Source of the DNA: Adenophora triphylla var. japonica
Taxonomy: Eukaryota > Streptophyta > Magnoliopsida > Asterales > Campanulaceae
Direction: 5' to 3'
DNA length: 64,000 bases
Assembly (NCBI GenBank): GCA_022495995.1
Contig: JAFEMH010001292.1
Span: forward strand, 372,001 to 436,000
Under the pieces are notes generated by a model, which had not been told where the DNA came from, made no database searches, and saw nothing but the letters and a program-made list of their open reading frames with translations. Each line of letters begins with the position of its first letter. Within the stretch, counting starts at the first letter, position 1. This document shows positions 22,330-33,325 of this stretch, piece by piece. The position numbers and the translations under genes were made by a program.

Positions 22330-23526
22330 ATGAATGGTGTTCCTTCGCATTCCTATCCTTCCGCCTCACTCTACACCATCTCCGCCGCACCAAACAACAT
22401 ATCCCAAATTGTTCCTGCTCCGTTAACCACATCTTCTCCACATACTTCTACCCATTCCACTCCACTGCCCTCGGCATCCCCCCCTCTGCCGTCCCCACCA
22501 CCAAATAATCCTCCACCTCCACCCATTCCTCACTCACGGCCTCATACACGTCTACAAAGTGGTATTCAAAAGCCTATCCAAAAACTTAACCTCCACATCT
22601 CTCTTCCCACCTCTCATCCCGAGCCAACTAATATTACTCAAGCTCTCAAAAGTCAAGTCTGGCGAGATGCCATGCAAACTGAATTTAATGCTCTCACTCA
22701 CAATAAAACTTGGGATCTAGTTCCTCCTTCTTCCTCTCAAAATCTAATCGGGTGTAAATGGGTTTTTCGAACCAAATACAACTCCGATGGGTCCATCGAT
22801 CGCTATAAAGCCCGGCTAGTTGCCAAGGGGTTTCATCAACGTCCTGGACTGGATTATTCTGAAACCTTTAGTCCTGTCGTAAAACCAGCCACCATCCGTC
22901 TCATTCTCTCTCTTGCTGTTCAAAATAATTGGTCCATTCGTCAAGTCGACATAAATAATGCTTTCCTTCAGGGTTCCCTTAATGAAGATGTCTATATGAG
23001 TCAACCTCCCGCCGTTAGTCCATCTCATCCCACCTTCGTCTGTAAACTCCGTCAAGCTCTCTATGGTCTCAAACAGGCACCTCGTGCTTGGTATAACGAA
23101 TTAAAGTCTTATCTTCTCTCTTTAGGTTTTGTCAACTATATTTTTGACTCTTCTCTCTTTACTCTTCATCATTCCTCTCATGTTATCTATCTACTTGTCT
23201 ATGTCGATGACATTGTTATCACTGGGTCTAATATTTCACTCCTTAATTCTTTTATACTCTCTCTTTCGTCTCGTTTCTCTCTTAAAGATTTGGGCAACCT
23301 TTCTTATTTTCTCGGTGTTGAAGTCATTCCCCACCCCAATGGCATTATTCTCAGTCAACATAAATATATACAAGATCTTCTCCACAAGTCGCACATGGAA
23401 GCTGCCAAGTCCGTTCCCACTCCCATGGCCTCTAACGTGTCTCTCTCTCTCCGTGATGGCCCTCCTCTGTCTAATCCCTGCGATTACGGGGCCACTTGTT
23501 GGGGGCCTCCGAGTACCTATCTCTAA
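22330..23526 (+). pseudogene. element F reverse transcriptase
   Basis: This is the longest intact F frame (398 codons). A proline-rich linker precedes the copia RT: WRDAMQTEFNALTHNKTWDL, GCKWVFRTKYNSDGSIDRYK, ARLVAKGFHQRPGLDY, QVDINNAFLQG, LYGLKQAPRAWY and the catalytic YVDDIVITG. The frame ends in GATCWGPPSTYL, before RNase H, at a frameshift near 23500. RT itself could be expressed if translated, but it lacks a start of its own. Confidence 0.92.
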
Positions 23527-24160
23527 CTCGCCCAGAGCATCTCCTATGCCGTTAACAAGCTATCTCGGTTCATGCATTGTCCTACGGATATACATTGGGG
23601 TGCTCTTAAACGGGTTCTCCGTTACTTGGTTAGTACTTCCTCTCATGGCATTCTTCTTCAACGTGATTCACCTTCCAACCTTCATGCGTTCACCGACGCC
23701 GATTGGGCAGGAAATAAGGATGATTACACATCCACCACTCGGCTACATCATTTATCTTGGTAAGAATGCAATTTCTGGAGTTCACGGAAACGAGAAAACA
23801 TTGGCTCGATCATCCACCGAGGCTGAATACGGCCTTTATTGCGGCTACCGTGCTGAAGTTTTATGGGTTCGAAATCTACTCAAAGAACTACATCTTCCAA
23901 GTCCACGACATACCCGCCATTTATTGTGATAATATGGGTGCTACCTACTTCGAAGGCAAATCCGAAATTCCACTCTCGGATGAAGCATATTGGATTGGAT
24001 TATCATTTTTGTCAGTGAAAATGTTCAATGCCACAACCTTCGTGTTACTCATATCTCTGGCAAAGATCGGCTAGCGGATGCCTTGACAAAGCCATTAGCT
24101 CGAACTCCTTTTCAGAATCTTATGGGCAAGATTGGCCTTACTTCTCGCCCGTCCATCTTG
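23527..24160 (+). pseudogene. element F RNase H
   Basis: Fragments in three frames cover the copia RNase H: HWGALKRVLRYLVSTSSHG, the catalytic FTDADWAGNKDD, the SSTEAEY block and a C-terminal HISGKDRLADALTKPL. Frameshifts near 23750 and 23900 break it. The last frame runs into the polypurine tract and LTR. Confidence 0.85.
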
Positions 24161-24168
24161 AGGGGGCG

Positions 24169-24412
24169 TGATAAGGATTGATTTACATTCCTATAATATG
24201 TTAAGGATCCAACATCTTCTCAGTCTCCCTCCACATGATGCGGCAGCCTCAAGTTCCAACAGTCAGTCAAAAGCTCTTCCACTTCAGCTCTCCAATGTTC
24301 ATTCTTATCAATGTATTTTAGAAATGTATTTTAGAATTAGAACAGCCTTTGATACTTGTATATATAGCTTGTTATTCTTTTGAAATAAATACAATTTGCC
24401 AAACACTTTATA
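24169..24412 (+). repeat. 3' LTR of element F
   Basis: No difference from the 5' copy is visible over 244 bp. It is followed by the CAATA duplication at 24413-24417. Confidence 0.92.
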
Positions 24413-24812
24413 CAATAAACACCGTTAGATACCAATTCGGGGTTGATTTCGGCTCATGCCCTCGGGTGTTAGAGTAAGACCTTTAAGGGTTTGATAACTG
24501 AGATATAAGACTTAGAATACCTTGAAGTTAGACTGATTCTATGATGAGAAGCGCACAGCAGTACGACACTTGTATTGCTCTCCCGGAGAATTGGTTCGAC
24601 AACGGTTTTCAAGTATCCACTGTGATGACGCCACAACTTTTGGGGTCTCACAAACATGAATAACTAACTTTATATGAACTGGGTAGATAGATCACAACAT
24701 AAACAATAAACACCGTTAGATACCAATTCGGGGTTGATTTCGGCTCATGCCCTCGGGTGTTAGAGTAAGACCTTTAAGGGTTTGATAACTGAGATATAAG
24801 ACTTAAAATATC
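24413..24812. repeat. tandem duplication: rest of unit 1 and intact unit 2 with empty F site
   Basis: Bases 24418-24521 complete unit 1. Unit 2 is 24522-24812 (291 bp). At 24704-24708 unit 2 carries one CAATA followed directly by AACACCGTTAG, exactly the sequence flanking element F in unit 1. It is an unoccupied copy of the insertion site. Confidence 0.9.
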
Positions 24813-25275
24813 TTGGTGTGTTTGTTGGATATGGTTTAGATAATGTGATTTACCTTGCCCAATAGGACAAATGAGAGTATATATAATAGAGAGACCAGTT
24901 TGATGACCTCAGCCCCGGGAGATATTAGTTTTGACATAGGACACGTGTGCGACCTGAAAGCATAGAATACTGCAGAAGGATGTCTCTGATTGGACGAGGA
25001 TACGGGGGGCATGCGAGAGTTGGTGCGGCGCCTTATGCGCATGATATGCATATGAGCCACCATTTAATGTCATAATGATTGTCCTGTCAGCTAGTGTCAG
25101 AGCTATGTACAGACTAGTGCCCCACTAGCTAGATACTAATCAGGAGTCTGGTATGAGACGGCGATCAACGTGAACAAGATAGGCTTTGTCAACGCGGTCT
25201 AGATATCTACGGTCATAGAGGTGCCACGTCATATATGGCCTTTGGACCAGAGCAAGCTTGCCCCCGGTCTGAAAG
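24709..25275 (-). repeat. decayed Tat-type LTR, minus strand
   Basis: CTCGGGTGTTAGAGTAAGA matches CTCGGGCGTGAGAGTAAGA at the same place in the element E LTR, and a related TACTCTCACGCCG in the D LTR (27753-27764). TATATATAATAG near 24878 may be its TATA region. The termini are not certain. The tandem duplication lies inside or at the edge of this LTR. Confidence 0.5.
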
Positions 25276-25552
25276 GTCCGGACTCATCACACCGTAAGCC
25301 TTTCCTCGTTTGAAAACAGGCTTATACGTCTTGATTTTAAGTGTCAGAACTTACGGGCCAGTGGACAGTCTCAAGTGACCGCCTAGTCGAAAACTAGGTA
25401 ACCGAATTTGCGTCTTATTCAATTCTCGCACAATCTCGATCACGAATATATATTTTGTGATTTATTCAATTAACGCACAATCTCGATCACCGATACTGAT
25501 GTAGCTTGAATTTGTCCAATTGAACCAAATCGAGATTAGGATGGTGGCTAGG
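25276..25552. other. unassigned sequence with a short direct repeat
   Basis: CGCACAATCTCGATCAC occurs twice, near 25426 and 25473, each after a TTATTCAATT-like phrase. No gene is recognised. Confidence 0.3.
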
Positions 25553-25745
25553 GATGATCAAATCGGAATCGGAATCGGCCCGGAACCGTTGAATCGCCAC
25601 GAACCGGAACCACCTCGAACTGAAACCGTTTGAAACCGTAATCGGTGGTTTGGCAGTCCGGTTCCGATTTCTACTTTTGAAAAACCGTGAACCGGCGGTT
25701 TCGAACCGCCTGAACCGGAACCGTTGTCAAAACCGTCAAGTTCGT
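25553..25745. repeat. hAT-like subterminal repeat cluster
   Basis: TAGGGATGATCAAATCGG introduces a dense array of (A)ACCGGAACCG, CGGAATCGG and their complements. This is typical of the subterminal part of plant Ac/hAT elements, whose ends often begin TAGGGATG. The opposite end was not found. 25840-25920 also looks like a hAT 5' region (CTATAAATATCACCCCTC). Confidence 0.5.
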
Positions 25746-26516
25746 TAGAAATTTTGATAGATTTGTCAGAATATAGCCGTTAGAGTATGGGGTATGCGGC
25801 TAAATATAAAATATTTTTGTTTTTCTAACATATTTTCTCAACTATAAATATCACCCCTCTCCCCTCACATTTTTTTCACACAAACCCCCTTAACTCTCTC
25901 TTAACTTTCTATAACGAATTTCGTTAATTTCTTTGATTCTCAAGCTCAAATTATAAACTAACTCTTATTTGTTCAAGTTTTAGGGTAAAATGTATATAAG
26001 GGGTATAGGTATAAGATTGAGTGGTTCGATTTAGAGGTATATATGGGATTTAGGTATATGGTTTAGGGGGTTAGAGTATGGGGTATATAGTTAAGGTAGA
26101 TGAATTAGGGTTTATAGTATGGAGTATATAGTTGTGATTTAAGATTTATGGTATATGATATACATGAGAACAATGTAGATGAATTATGATTTATAGTATA
26201 GAGTATATGATTTAGATTTAACGTTTAGCATATAAGATATAAACGAGATTTAGGTAGATGAATTAAGATTTGAATATGGGGTATGTATTATATGATTTAA
26301 ATTTAAGGTTTAGGGTATATGGTTAATATATATGAATTAGAGTTTAGTGTATAAAGTATATCATTTAGATTTAAGGTTTAGGATATATGGTATACATGAG
26401 ATATAAGCAGATAAATTATGATATGGGATATGAAGTATATGATTTAGATTTAAGGTTAAGGGTATAAGGTATATACGAGATTTAGGTTTAATGTATGAGA
26501 TTTATAATTTAGTTTT
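25746..26516. repeat. degenerate AT-rich repeats
   Basis: Irregular copies of a unit built from TTTAAGGTTTAGGGTATA, GGTATACATGAGAT and ATGAATTA(G/T)G recur every 50-90 bp from about 25985. There is no coding capacity. Confidence 0.5.
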
Positions 26517-27117
26517 TCTTTTATATACTTTCATTTGTTTAAATTTTTTAACATTTTTATATACCTTTTTGTAAAAGAAAATCAGTAATAAAAAAGTCTA
26601 AATGTTATTCTCTATTCAATAAAAATATAGAAAAAAAATTAAAGGTAATCCGTCCTCTTTTCTTTTATATACTTTCATTTGTTTAATTTCTTTATATATA
26701 TATTTTATATACCTTTTTGTAAAAAAAAATCACTAATAAAAAAAGTCTAAAATATTATTTCCTAGTCAATAAAAACTAAATAAAGGGTAGTATGTCCCTC
26801 TTTTCTTTTATATACTTTCACTTGTTTAGTATTTTTTAATCCTTTTTTATATACTTTTTTAAAAAGTCAATTCTTAGTCAATTAAAAATAAAAAATAAAT
26901 AAAGGGTAGTCCGTTCCTCTTTTCTTTTATATACTTTCATTTATTTAGTTTTTTTTAATCTTTTTTTATATACCTTTTTGTAGAAAATATCAGTAATAAA
27001 AAAAAGACTAAAATATTATTTCCTAATCAATAAAAAATTAAAAAAAAATAAAAAAAGAAATAAAGGGTAGTATGTCCCTTTTTTCTTTTATATACTTTCA
27101 TTTGTTTAGCTTTTTTC
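26517..27117. repeat. AT-rich tandem array, about 140-bp units
   Basis: TCTTTTATATACTTTCA begins at about 26517, 26661, 26804, 26933 and 27084. Each unit continues through CAGTAATAAAAAAGTCTAAA-like and TAAAGGGTAGTATGTCCCTC-like sequence. Spacing varies from 129 to 151 bp by indels in A runs. The array is cut at 27118 by the LTR of element D. Confidence 0.8.
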
Positions 27118-27874
27118 TGAACAGTATAAATCGAGATACGAATATGGGCTTGTCCGGGCAAGACCCAAGTGGATTGGGCCCTAAAACATAATTCATCAAG
27201 TCTCAGCTACGAGGAAAGAACTGGGCTTCCTCGTACTCTATATCTCGGCATTCCCTAGGCCGACCAAGGCTCAATAGGTGAAGTGACTAAGGCCCAGTTC
27301 AAGGGCCGAGGAGACCTCCCTCCAAGGCCGAGGTGTTCTCCCTTAAAGACGAAGAGGCTTCCTCGGTTATGACGTCATCGCGACTGGCTTCCCATTTATC
27401 TCTCATCCTTTCCCCGGCTCCTCGTAACCCGGCCAGGCTACGTAGGACGAGAAAAGGGTATCTCGACATACCGGCAGAATTACAATTATGCAGTCCTATT
27501 CAAATAAGGACATTAAGGCGGTTATAATCCTCTTAGGATTGTTACCTCCTATATCAATTCAGGCCAACAAGAACTCTCAACAGATATAATCCTCTTGGAA
27601 TTTATATCTTATCTCTTAAAGCAATACAATTCAATATGGATTCTACATATTTATTCCTATAAATACAAGTCATATATCAGATTATTTGGTACATTATCTT
27701 TTTTACCCTAAACTCTGTCAAATTGATTTCTCTCTCTCTCTAAACGTATACTTACTCTCACGCCGAAGAAGCCCCGGCTTAGTTTACGTTTCTTGTTTCT
27801 TTTTCAGGCTATTCAATCGCCGGAGTACAACCGACCGCTGGATTTGGGCTGATTGGATCTTTTTGACAGCATCA
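27118..27874 (+). repeat. 5' LTR of element D
   Basis: The end is fixed by GCATCA followed by GTT and the primer binding site at 27878. The start at TGAACAG is inferred from the E LTR start TGAACATACC and from the end of the flanking tandem array. The TATA box TATAAATA lies at 27658-27665, and TACTCTCACGCCGAAG near 27753 is shared with the E LTR. Confidence 0.7.
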
Positions 27875-27877
27875 GTT

Positions 27878-27895
27878 TGGTTTCATTGCCGGGAA
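27878..27895 (+). promoter_or_regulatory. primer binding site of element D
   Basis: TGGTTTCATTGCCGGGAA resembles a diverged tRNA-Asp-type PBS (TGGCGCCGTTGCCGGGGA) known from Tat/Athila elements. It starts three bases after the LTR. Confidence 0.7.
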
Positions 27896-28261
27896 TCGAT
27901 TCAAAGACCCAATGATTAGCCTGAAATTCCGCTCGCCTGAGCCATTTTTTTTGCCGAATAATCCTTATTTTGACTGGAAAACGCACTGTTTCATTTTGAT
28001 CTGTTCTGTTTTGGGCAAAAACTGCGGTTTTCACCTGGAAAACTGTTCGCTTGATAAATTCGTTAATTTTGAAAGTTGTTTGGGACAGAAAAGTTCTATT
28101 TTGGCATTGGAAACTCATTCTGTTTGGATCGGAATTGCTTGTTTGGCCGGAAAATTGTGGTTTTGACCTGAAAAGTTTGTTCGCTGGGTAATTTTGGGGC
28201 CATTTACCATTCTCATTAATTTTGATAAGAACTTTGTTTGAATTGCAATTCTTGAATTCCA

Positions 28262-30549
28262 ATGGAGGACGGACATCTTGCAAGTATAACTAACGAGGAA
28301 GAACGAACTCACGCGGACGAGATCCCGCCGAACACCGGCGTACTTCCTCCTCCACCTCAGATCGAGGGACCACCTCCCCTCGGAATGACTCTCCGTTCTA
28401 TGGGATGGCCAGCTGTCGAGATAAATGTGGGAAACCTTCCTCGTCGTCGTCCAAGAGGGAGACGAGCTACGAGCAGGAAAATGACGAGGAATGCAGAAGC
28501 AGGACGAGCTGAGAATGCAGTCCAGCTCGTGGACCGACGTGCACTATTGCAACAACAGATGGAGACATTGCAACGTATCTATGAGACTCAGAATGCATTG
28601 TTGCAGTTGGATCCAGAAAAATCAATGGTCGAGTTCATTAGGCCTTCGAGGTCAGGAAACTCTCGTGGAAGGGAGACTCAGGGTGATAGGCGAGGTAGTC
28701 GGAGGAGCCCTCCTCGTGGCCAAGATCCCCCTCCCCGTGAGCCTGTTATACCACCTAAGCAGAACCTCCGAGATGCTCCTCATCCTCGTTCTAACAATCA
28801 TAATAACGAAAGGAACGTGGTCGACCTAAGAAGCCAGTTGACTCAGAGGGAGAAAGAGGTAAACTCGACTGACTTGCGAGCAAGGCTCAGTCAGGCTAGA
28901 CACTTATCCCCTCCTCGTCGTAACATGTCTCCTCGGCATATCAATCATCCTCGGCATAACTCACCTCGTCCCAGAAATTATACAAGGTCGAGGAGTCCCC
29001 GTCCCTATAGAATGATCCTCGGCCACCAAGATATGGAGTCGAGGAAGGACAAAACACCCTTTAGACGAGGTGACAACCACCGAGGTGACGAGGAACATAG
29101 TCGGGTGAATGGTCACCTAAGAGACAAGTCCCATCGTAATTCCCACCGGAGTTCCTACCGAAGCACTCATTCCAGCACTGACAAGGGGATTGATGCTAAA
29201 GAGCTGATGCTCTTGAAAAAGAGAATTGAAGATATGGAAATGGGGAAGAAGGACGAAGAAGATGATGATATTAGTGTAACGCGTCCCTTCTCTCAGAGAA
29301 TAAATGATGTACCACCTAACCCTGCCTTCAAGGTCCCAAGCTTTGAAAAGTATGGTGGAACCACTGACACACGGGACCATGTGCAGAGTTTTGAATCTAC
29401 TATGGCCCTCCTCACCAAAGCAGACGATGTCCTTTGTAAAGCCTTTGCAAGTACCTTTACCGGAACAGCCTTGACCTGGTTCCGTGAGCTCAAAAAAGGG
29501 AAGCATAGACAACTGGAGGGGCATGAGGAGGATGTTCCAAGATCACTTTGCCACGGCAGGTAGAAGGAAGAAGAGGTTGACTGACCTTGCAAACATCGAG
29601 CAAGGAAAGAATGAGACCACACTAAGCTACTACAACAGATTTCGAGCCATGGCGGATCAAGTAGAGGAAAGCCTCACTGACAGAGAGGTGATTGTGTGTT
29701 TTAACTCTGGATTGAGGTCCGGACCACTCATATATGAACTTTCTACCAGAGAGCCAAAGTCCAAGGCTGACCTATACAATGTGGCTTATGCAATTGTCAT
29801 GGCATAGGAAAAGAGTAAGAAGAGGTCCGATAAAACAGAACCGGAAGCAGCTGGGACTCGCCATGCTTCCAATGGGAATGGAAATGGATTCAAGGGAAAG
29901 AACAGAACAAGGGGTTCTGAAAAAAGCTGAAATTTTCACCCCTCTCACCAAGACAATAACCAAAATCATATTCATGCAATTGGTAAACCTTCCACCTCCT
30001 CATCCACTGAATGATAAACCAAAGTTACCTCATGACCCTTCCAAATACTGTGATTTCCACAAGGACCATGGTCAAACCACTGAAAGGTGCATTGCCCTCA
30101 AACGAATGATCCAAAGATGGGTTGATGAAGGCAAACTCGATCGCTACGTCATGAAGAAAGATGGCAAGCGGAAGCAGAAGGAGGACGAGAGTGAAGATGA
30201 TGATAAAAGCAAGGATATGGAGCAGAGGCCTCCTAGGGCCAAATTGCATGTAATTAGGGAAGAGACAGTCTCTACCAGAAAGCTCAGAGATCAAATTCAT
30301 GAGCTAAGCAAAGTATACCATGTTCCTACCTGGGTTCATAAGGCCGAAGAAGTAATCAGTTTCTCTCCCAACGAGTTGGCTGGAAGCCGTGCAACCCGTG
30401 AACAACCCTTGGTAATAAAGGGAAGAATTGATAACTGTGAATCTGAGAGACTCCTCATTGACACGGGGGCCTCTCAAGATATTTTGTACTACTCCGCTTT
30501 CCAGATGATGGGCTTGAAAGATACCATCCTGGAATCTTACCATGGAAGG
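28262..30549 (+). pseudogene. element D gag and start of protease
   Basis: Frame one (28262-29563) encodes an arginine/proline-rich N-terminal half (RSPRPYR and similar) and enters the Gag core (FKVPSFEKYGGTTDTRDHVQ, FTGTALTWFREL). A frameshift near 29490 moves the core to the next frame (MFQDHFATAGRRKKRLTDLA, QGKNETTLSYYNRFRAMADQ), which stops at 29805. A third frame (from about 29900) has the Tat zinc finger KYCDFHKDHGQTTERCIALK and the aspartic protease LLIDTGASQDILYY, then YHGR at the C insertion. Two frameshifts and a stop show that D was already degenerate, or decayed after insertion. The reading YHGR/LEGFTN is restored when C is removed. Confidence 0.9.
30545..30549. repeat. target site duplication of element C, left copy
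   Basis: GAAGG precedes TGTCACAGGG at 30550 and recurs directly after the other LTR at 63673-63677. Confidence 0.9.
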
Positions 30550-31253
30550 TGTCACAGGGTTATCTAATTTTTTCACAAAGATTAACACCTATGCGACCCG
30601 CCTTACGCCTAAGACAGCAGCCTTCCCTTTTGTTTATCAACTTACAACGAGTATGGCAAGAAGCAACAATGGAATAAAAATGCACACAATGTTTACAGGC
30701 CAAAATGCCCAACCTTTTATTACTCAATAATAACAAGGATTACAGCCATGTCAAAACAAGAGAATAAGACCAACAATGCCTTTCTTTCTCTATCAATCTT
30801 GCCTAACTCGAATCTGATCTAAACCAGTTTAGATCAGCCTTATAAATGACTGCCATGGACAAGAAAAATTGCCCATAACCGCCGGGACACATGGCTGCTA
30901 GATATGGTGGCAGTTTCATGTCATAAAACTGCCCATAACTGCTCCAACAACCTTGCTTTAGCCAACCACTTGCTGCACCCAATGCCGCCACCTGTCCAGC
31001 CTACTTGGCCCTAAACATTCCAGCCCACAGCCTATTTGTCCAGCAACATTGCCAAGGCCAGCCCGTTGGCCTGTCAGCTTTCATCCCGCGCAGCCCATGT
31101 CACTGCCCAAGTCCTCGCAGCCCACTGCCCACGCCTATGTCCAAATACCATAGCCCGCGTGTGCATCCATCTCTTGCAGCCATGTTGCCCAACACAAGGC
31201 CATGACATGCCCCGCTCATGCCATGGCCGCACTCTTCGACTTAAGTGCTTACA
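30550..31253 (-). repeat. 3' LTR of element C
   Basis: The LTR runs TGTCACAGGG...AGTGCTTACA and matches 62967-63672 with scattered differences. The inner CA at 31252-31253 is followed by the minus-strand polypurine tract AGTGGGGGAGAGTT. Confidence 0.92.
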
Positions 31254-31873
31254 AACTCTCCCCCACTAGGAGAGTCTGATGTCCTCATCGGATTGTCATT
31301 CCAATAAGAACGGATCTGATCTTCAAACTGCCACAAGGTCACATCACGTTCCCAAGTAGCATCTGCCATGCCTTCCCCCTTCCATTGCACAAGAAAATCT
31401 GCCCTGCGATTCTTCTTACTCATCCCCATTGTTCTATGATCAAGTATCTTCTCAATATGCTTCTCGAACTGTTTTGAGACGGTAGGAGGAGCTCGCTTTA
31501 ACTATTGTTTCTCCTGCAATAGATTTTCATGGAAACGCTTCAAAAAATTGACATGAAATGTAGGATGCATCTTCATCCTCTCGGGTAGTTTCAGTCTATA
31601 TGTCACTGCCCCAACCCGCTTCAACACCTCAAATGGTCCCTCATATCTTGGAACCAATCCCCTAAGTCTCAACTTAGCATTGATGGTTTTCCATATTTGT
31701 GGAGTTAGCTTTAGCAAAACTTTATCCCCAACCTGAAATTCCAACGGCCTCTGCTTTTTGTCGGCATACTTCCGCATCTGATTCTGCGCCTTAGTAAGGC
31801 TTTCCGTGGCTTCCTCATACAACTCCTGCCTATCGATAGCATAGCGGTACGCTGCTGGACAGTCTCCACCCAT
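31241..31873 (-). pseudogene. element C pol C-terminus with chromodomain
   Basis: This continues the integrase frame after a stop at 31874. The integrase C-terminal part reads FQVGDKVLLKLTP and RYEGPFEVLKRVG to HPTFHVNFLKRF. After another in-frame stop at 31502 comes the chromodomain: RRADFLVQWKGEG, then TWERDVTLWQFEDQI. Chromodomains of such integrases bind histone marks and steer insertion into heterochromatin. Residues at aromatic-cage positions are only partly conserved, as in many plant chromoviruses. Confidence 0.88.
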
Positions 31874-32803
31874 TCATTGAATAGCAACTTCATTTGGAGT
31901 TCGAGGCTGCGCTCCCAACACAATTTCAAACGGACTCTTCCCGGTTGATGAAGAACGGTGCAGATTATAGCAAAACTGGGCAGCATCCATAAGCTCCAAC
32001 AAATTCTGCTGACTTGCACTTACATAGTGTCGTAAGTACTCTTCAAGTAAGGCATTGAGTCGTTCAGTTTGGCCACGAGTTTGAGGATGATAAGCCGTGC
32101 TGAACTTTAGTTCGACCCCCAACAATCCAAACAATGATGTCCAAAATCTGCCTGTGAACAGAGTATCACGATCACTAATCACGTCCTCCGGCAACCCGAA
32201 AAACTTCACTACATGTTTGAAAAATAGTTGTGCAGCAACATCCGCCGGACAAGCATGGGGTGCTGGAATGAACACGCCATACTTTGAAAACCTGTCAACA
32301 ACAACAAAAACTGACCGCATGTCGTCTACCTTTGGAAACCTGGAAATGAAGTCCATTGACACCGACTGCCACAGCCTACTTGGAATCGGAAGTGGCTGCA
32401 ACAAACCCGCTTCCTTCTTCTTTTTCGACTTGTCTAGTTGGCAAACTAGGCAAGACTTCACATACGCCTCTACATCGTCCAACATTTTTGGCCAAATGTA
32501 GGTACGGCAAAGTAAGGCATACATCCGTTCCACTCCCGGATGTCCAGCCCATCTTGAGTCATGCGACTCAATTAGAATCTTCATTCTCAAATTTCCCCTG
32601 CTAGGAACATACAATCTGTTTCCCTTTGCCAGCAACAAGCCATCTTCAACCCAATACTTTTGAACAGCACCATCACATACTTCCTCAAGCAACTTTTGGT
32701 AGGCTTCATCCGTTGCGACACGCTTCCTAATTTCCTCAATGAATTCGGATTCAACCAGCATCAAGGCAGCCACAAATGACTCCACTCTCGCCTTCCTGCT
32801 CAA
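31874..32803 (-). pseudogene. element C integrase core
   Basis: The zinc-binding N-terminus (HDSRWAGHPGVERMY ... CLVCQ) is followed by the catalytic residues in SMDFISRFP, VISDRDTLFTG and RGQTERLNALLEEYLRHY. The GHPG and FNLHRSSSTGKSPFEI-like landmarks match gypsy integrases. The frame begins after the stop that separates it from RNase H and ends at an in-frame stop replacing a probable Trp codon. All three segments (RNase H, integrase, chromodomain) are in one frame, so only point mutations separate them. Confidence 0.92.
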
Positions 32804-32821
32804 TGCATCAGCAACACTATT

Positions 32822-33325
32822 CTACGCTCCCGGCTTGTGAACCCATGTAAAGTCGAACTCAGCCAGAAACTCCTGCCATCGAGCCTGTTTAGGTGTCAAC
32901 TTTTTCTGAGTTTTGAAGTACGTGTTTGCCACATTATCGGTGCAAACAACGAACTTCATACCCAGCAAGTAATGCCTCCACACTTCCAAACAATGCACTA
33001 CCGCAGTCATTTCCTTCTCATGCGTGCTATACCGCTGTTCCTCATCTTTGAGTTTCTGACTTTCGTAAGCAACCGGATGTCCCTCTTGGACCAATACCCC
33101 GCCAATAGCTTTGTCCGACGCATCCGTATGAAGTTCAAATGGCTTCTCAAAATCTGGTAGTCTAAGGACCGGCTCCGTTGACACGATCTCCTTCAACCTG
33201 TCAAACGCCTCTTGGCACGCCTTTGTCCACTCCCACTTTCTGCCCTTCTTGAGTAAATCAGCCAAGCTATGGACCACTCCCAAGTATCCTTGCACAAACT
33301 TTCTGTAATAGTTGGCCAAACCCAC
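32822..33325 (-). pseudogene. element C RNase H
   Basis: The segment covers the RT connection (MGLANYYRKFVQGY, KKGRKWEWTKACQEAFD) and the RNase H with ELHTDASDKAIGGVLVQ, YESQKLKDEEQRYSTHEKE and VVCTDN. It ends in HKPGA followed by a TAG, just before the expected NSVADALSRK at the RNase H end. A frameshift near 33300 separates it from the RT. Confidence 0.9.

Larger units (their letters stand above)
19632..24412 (+). mobile_element. element F: Ty1/copia retrotransposon
   Basis: The 4.78 kb element has 244-bp LTRs (19632-19875 and 24169-24412) that look identical, and a CAATA duplication at 19627-19631 and 24413-24417. A TGGTATCAGAGCC primer binding site (initiator tRNA-Met type) directly abuts the 5' LTR, and a GAGGGGGCG polypurine tract precedes the 3' LTR. 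Domains run in copia order: gag, protease, integrase, RT, RNase H. The LTRs end in TG...TA instead of TG...CA. Identical LTRs indicate a recent insertion, yet the coding region contains several stops and frameshifts, so the copy was probably mobilised in trans. Confidence 0.95.
27118..30549 (+). mobile_element. element D: Tat-type Ty3/gypsy, left part
   Basis: A 5' LTR (27118-27874), primer binding site, leader, gag and the start of protease are present on the plus strand. The protease frame is cut at 30549 by element C and resumes for 18 bases at 63678-63695, where a second family-A LTR interrupts it. The LTR begins TGAACA and ends GCATCA like that of element E, so D and E are relatives. The rest of D lies outside the window. 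Confidence 0.88.

Noticed and set aside
30803..31269. Frames on both strands in the C LTRs
   Set aside because: They recur in both LTR copies and lack domains; LTR shadow.
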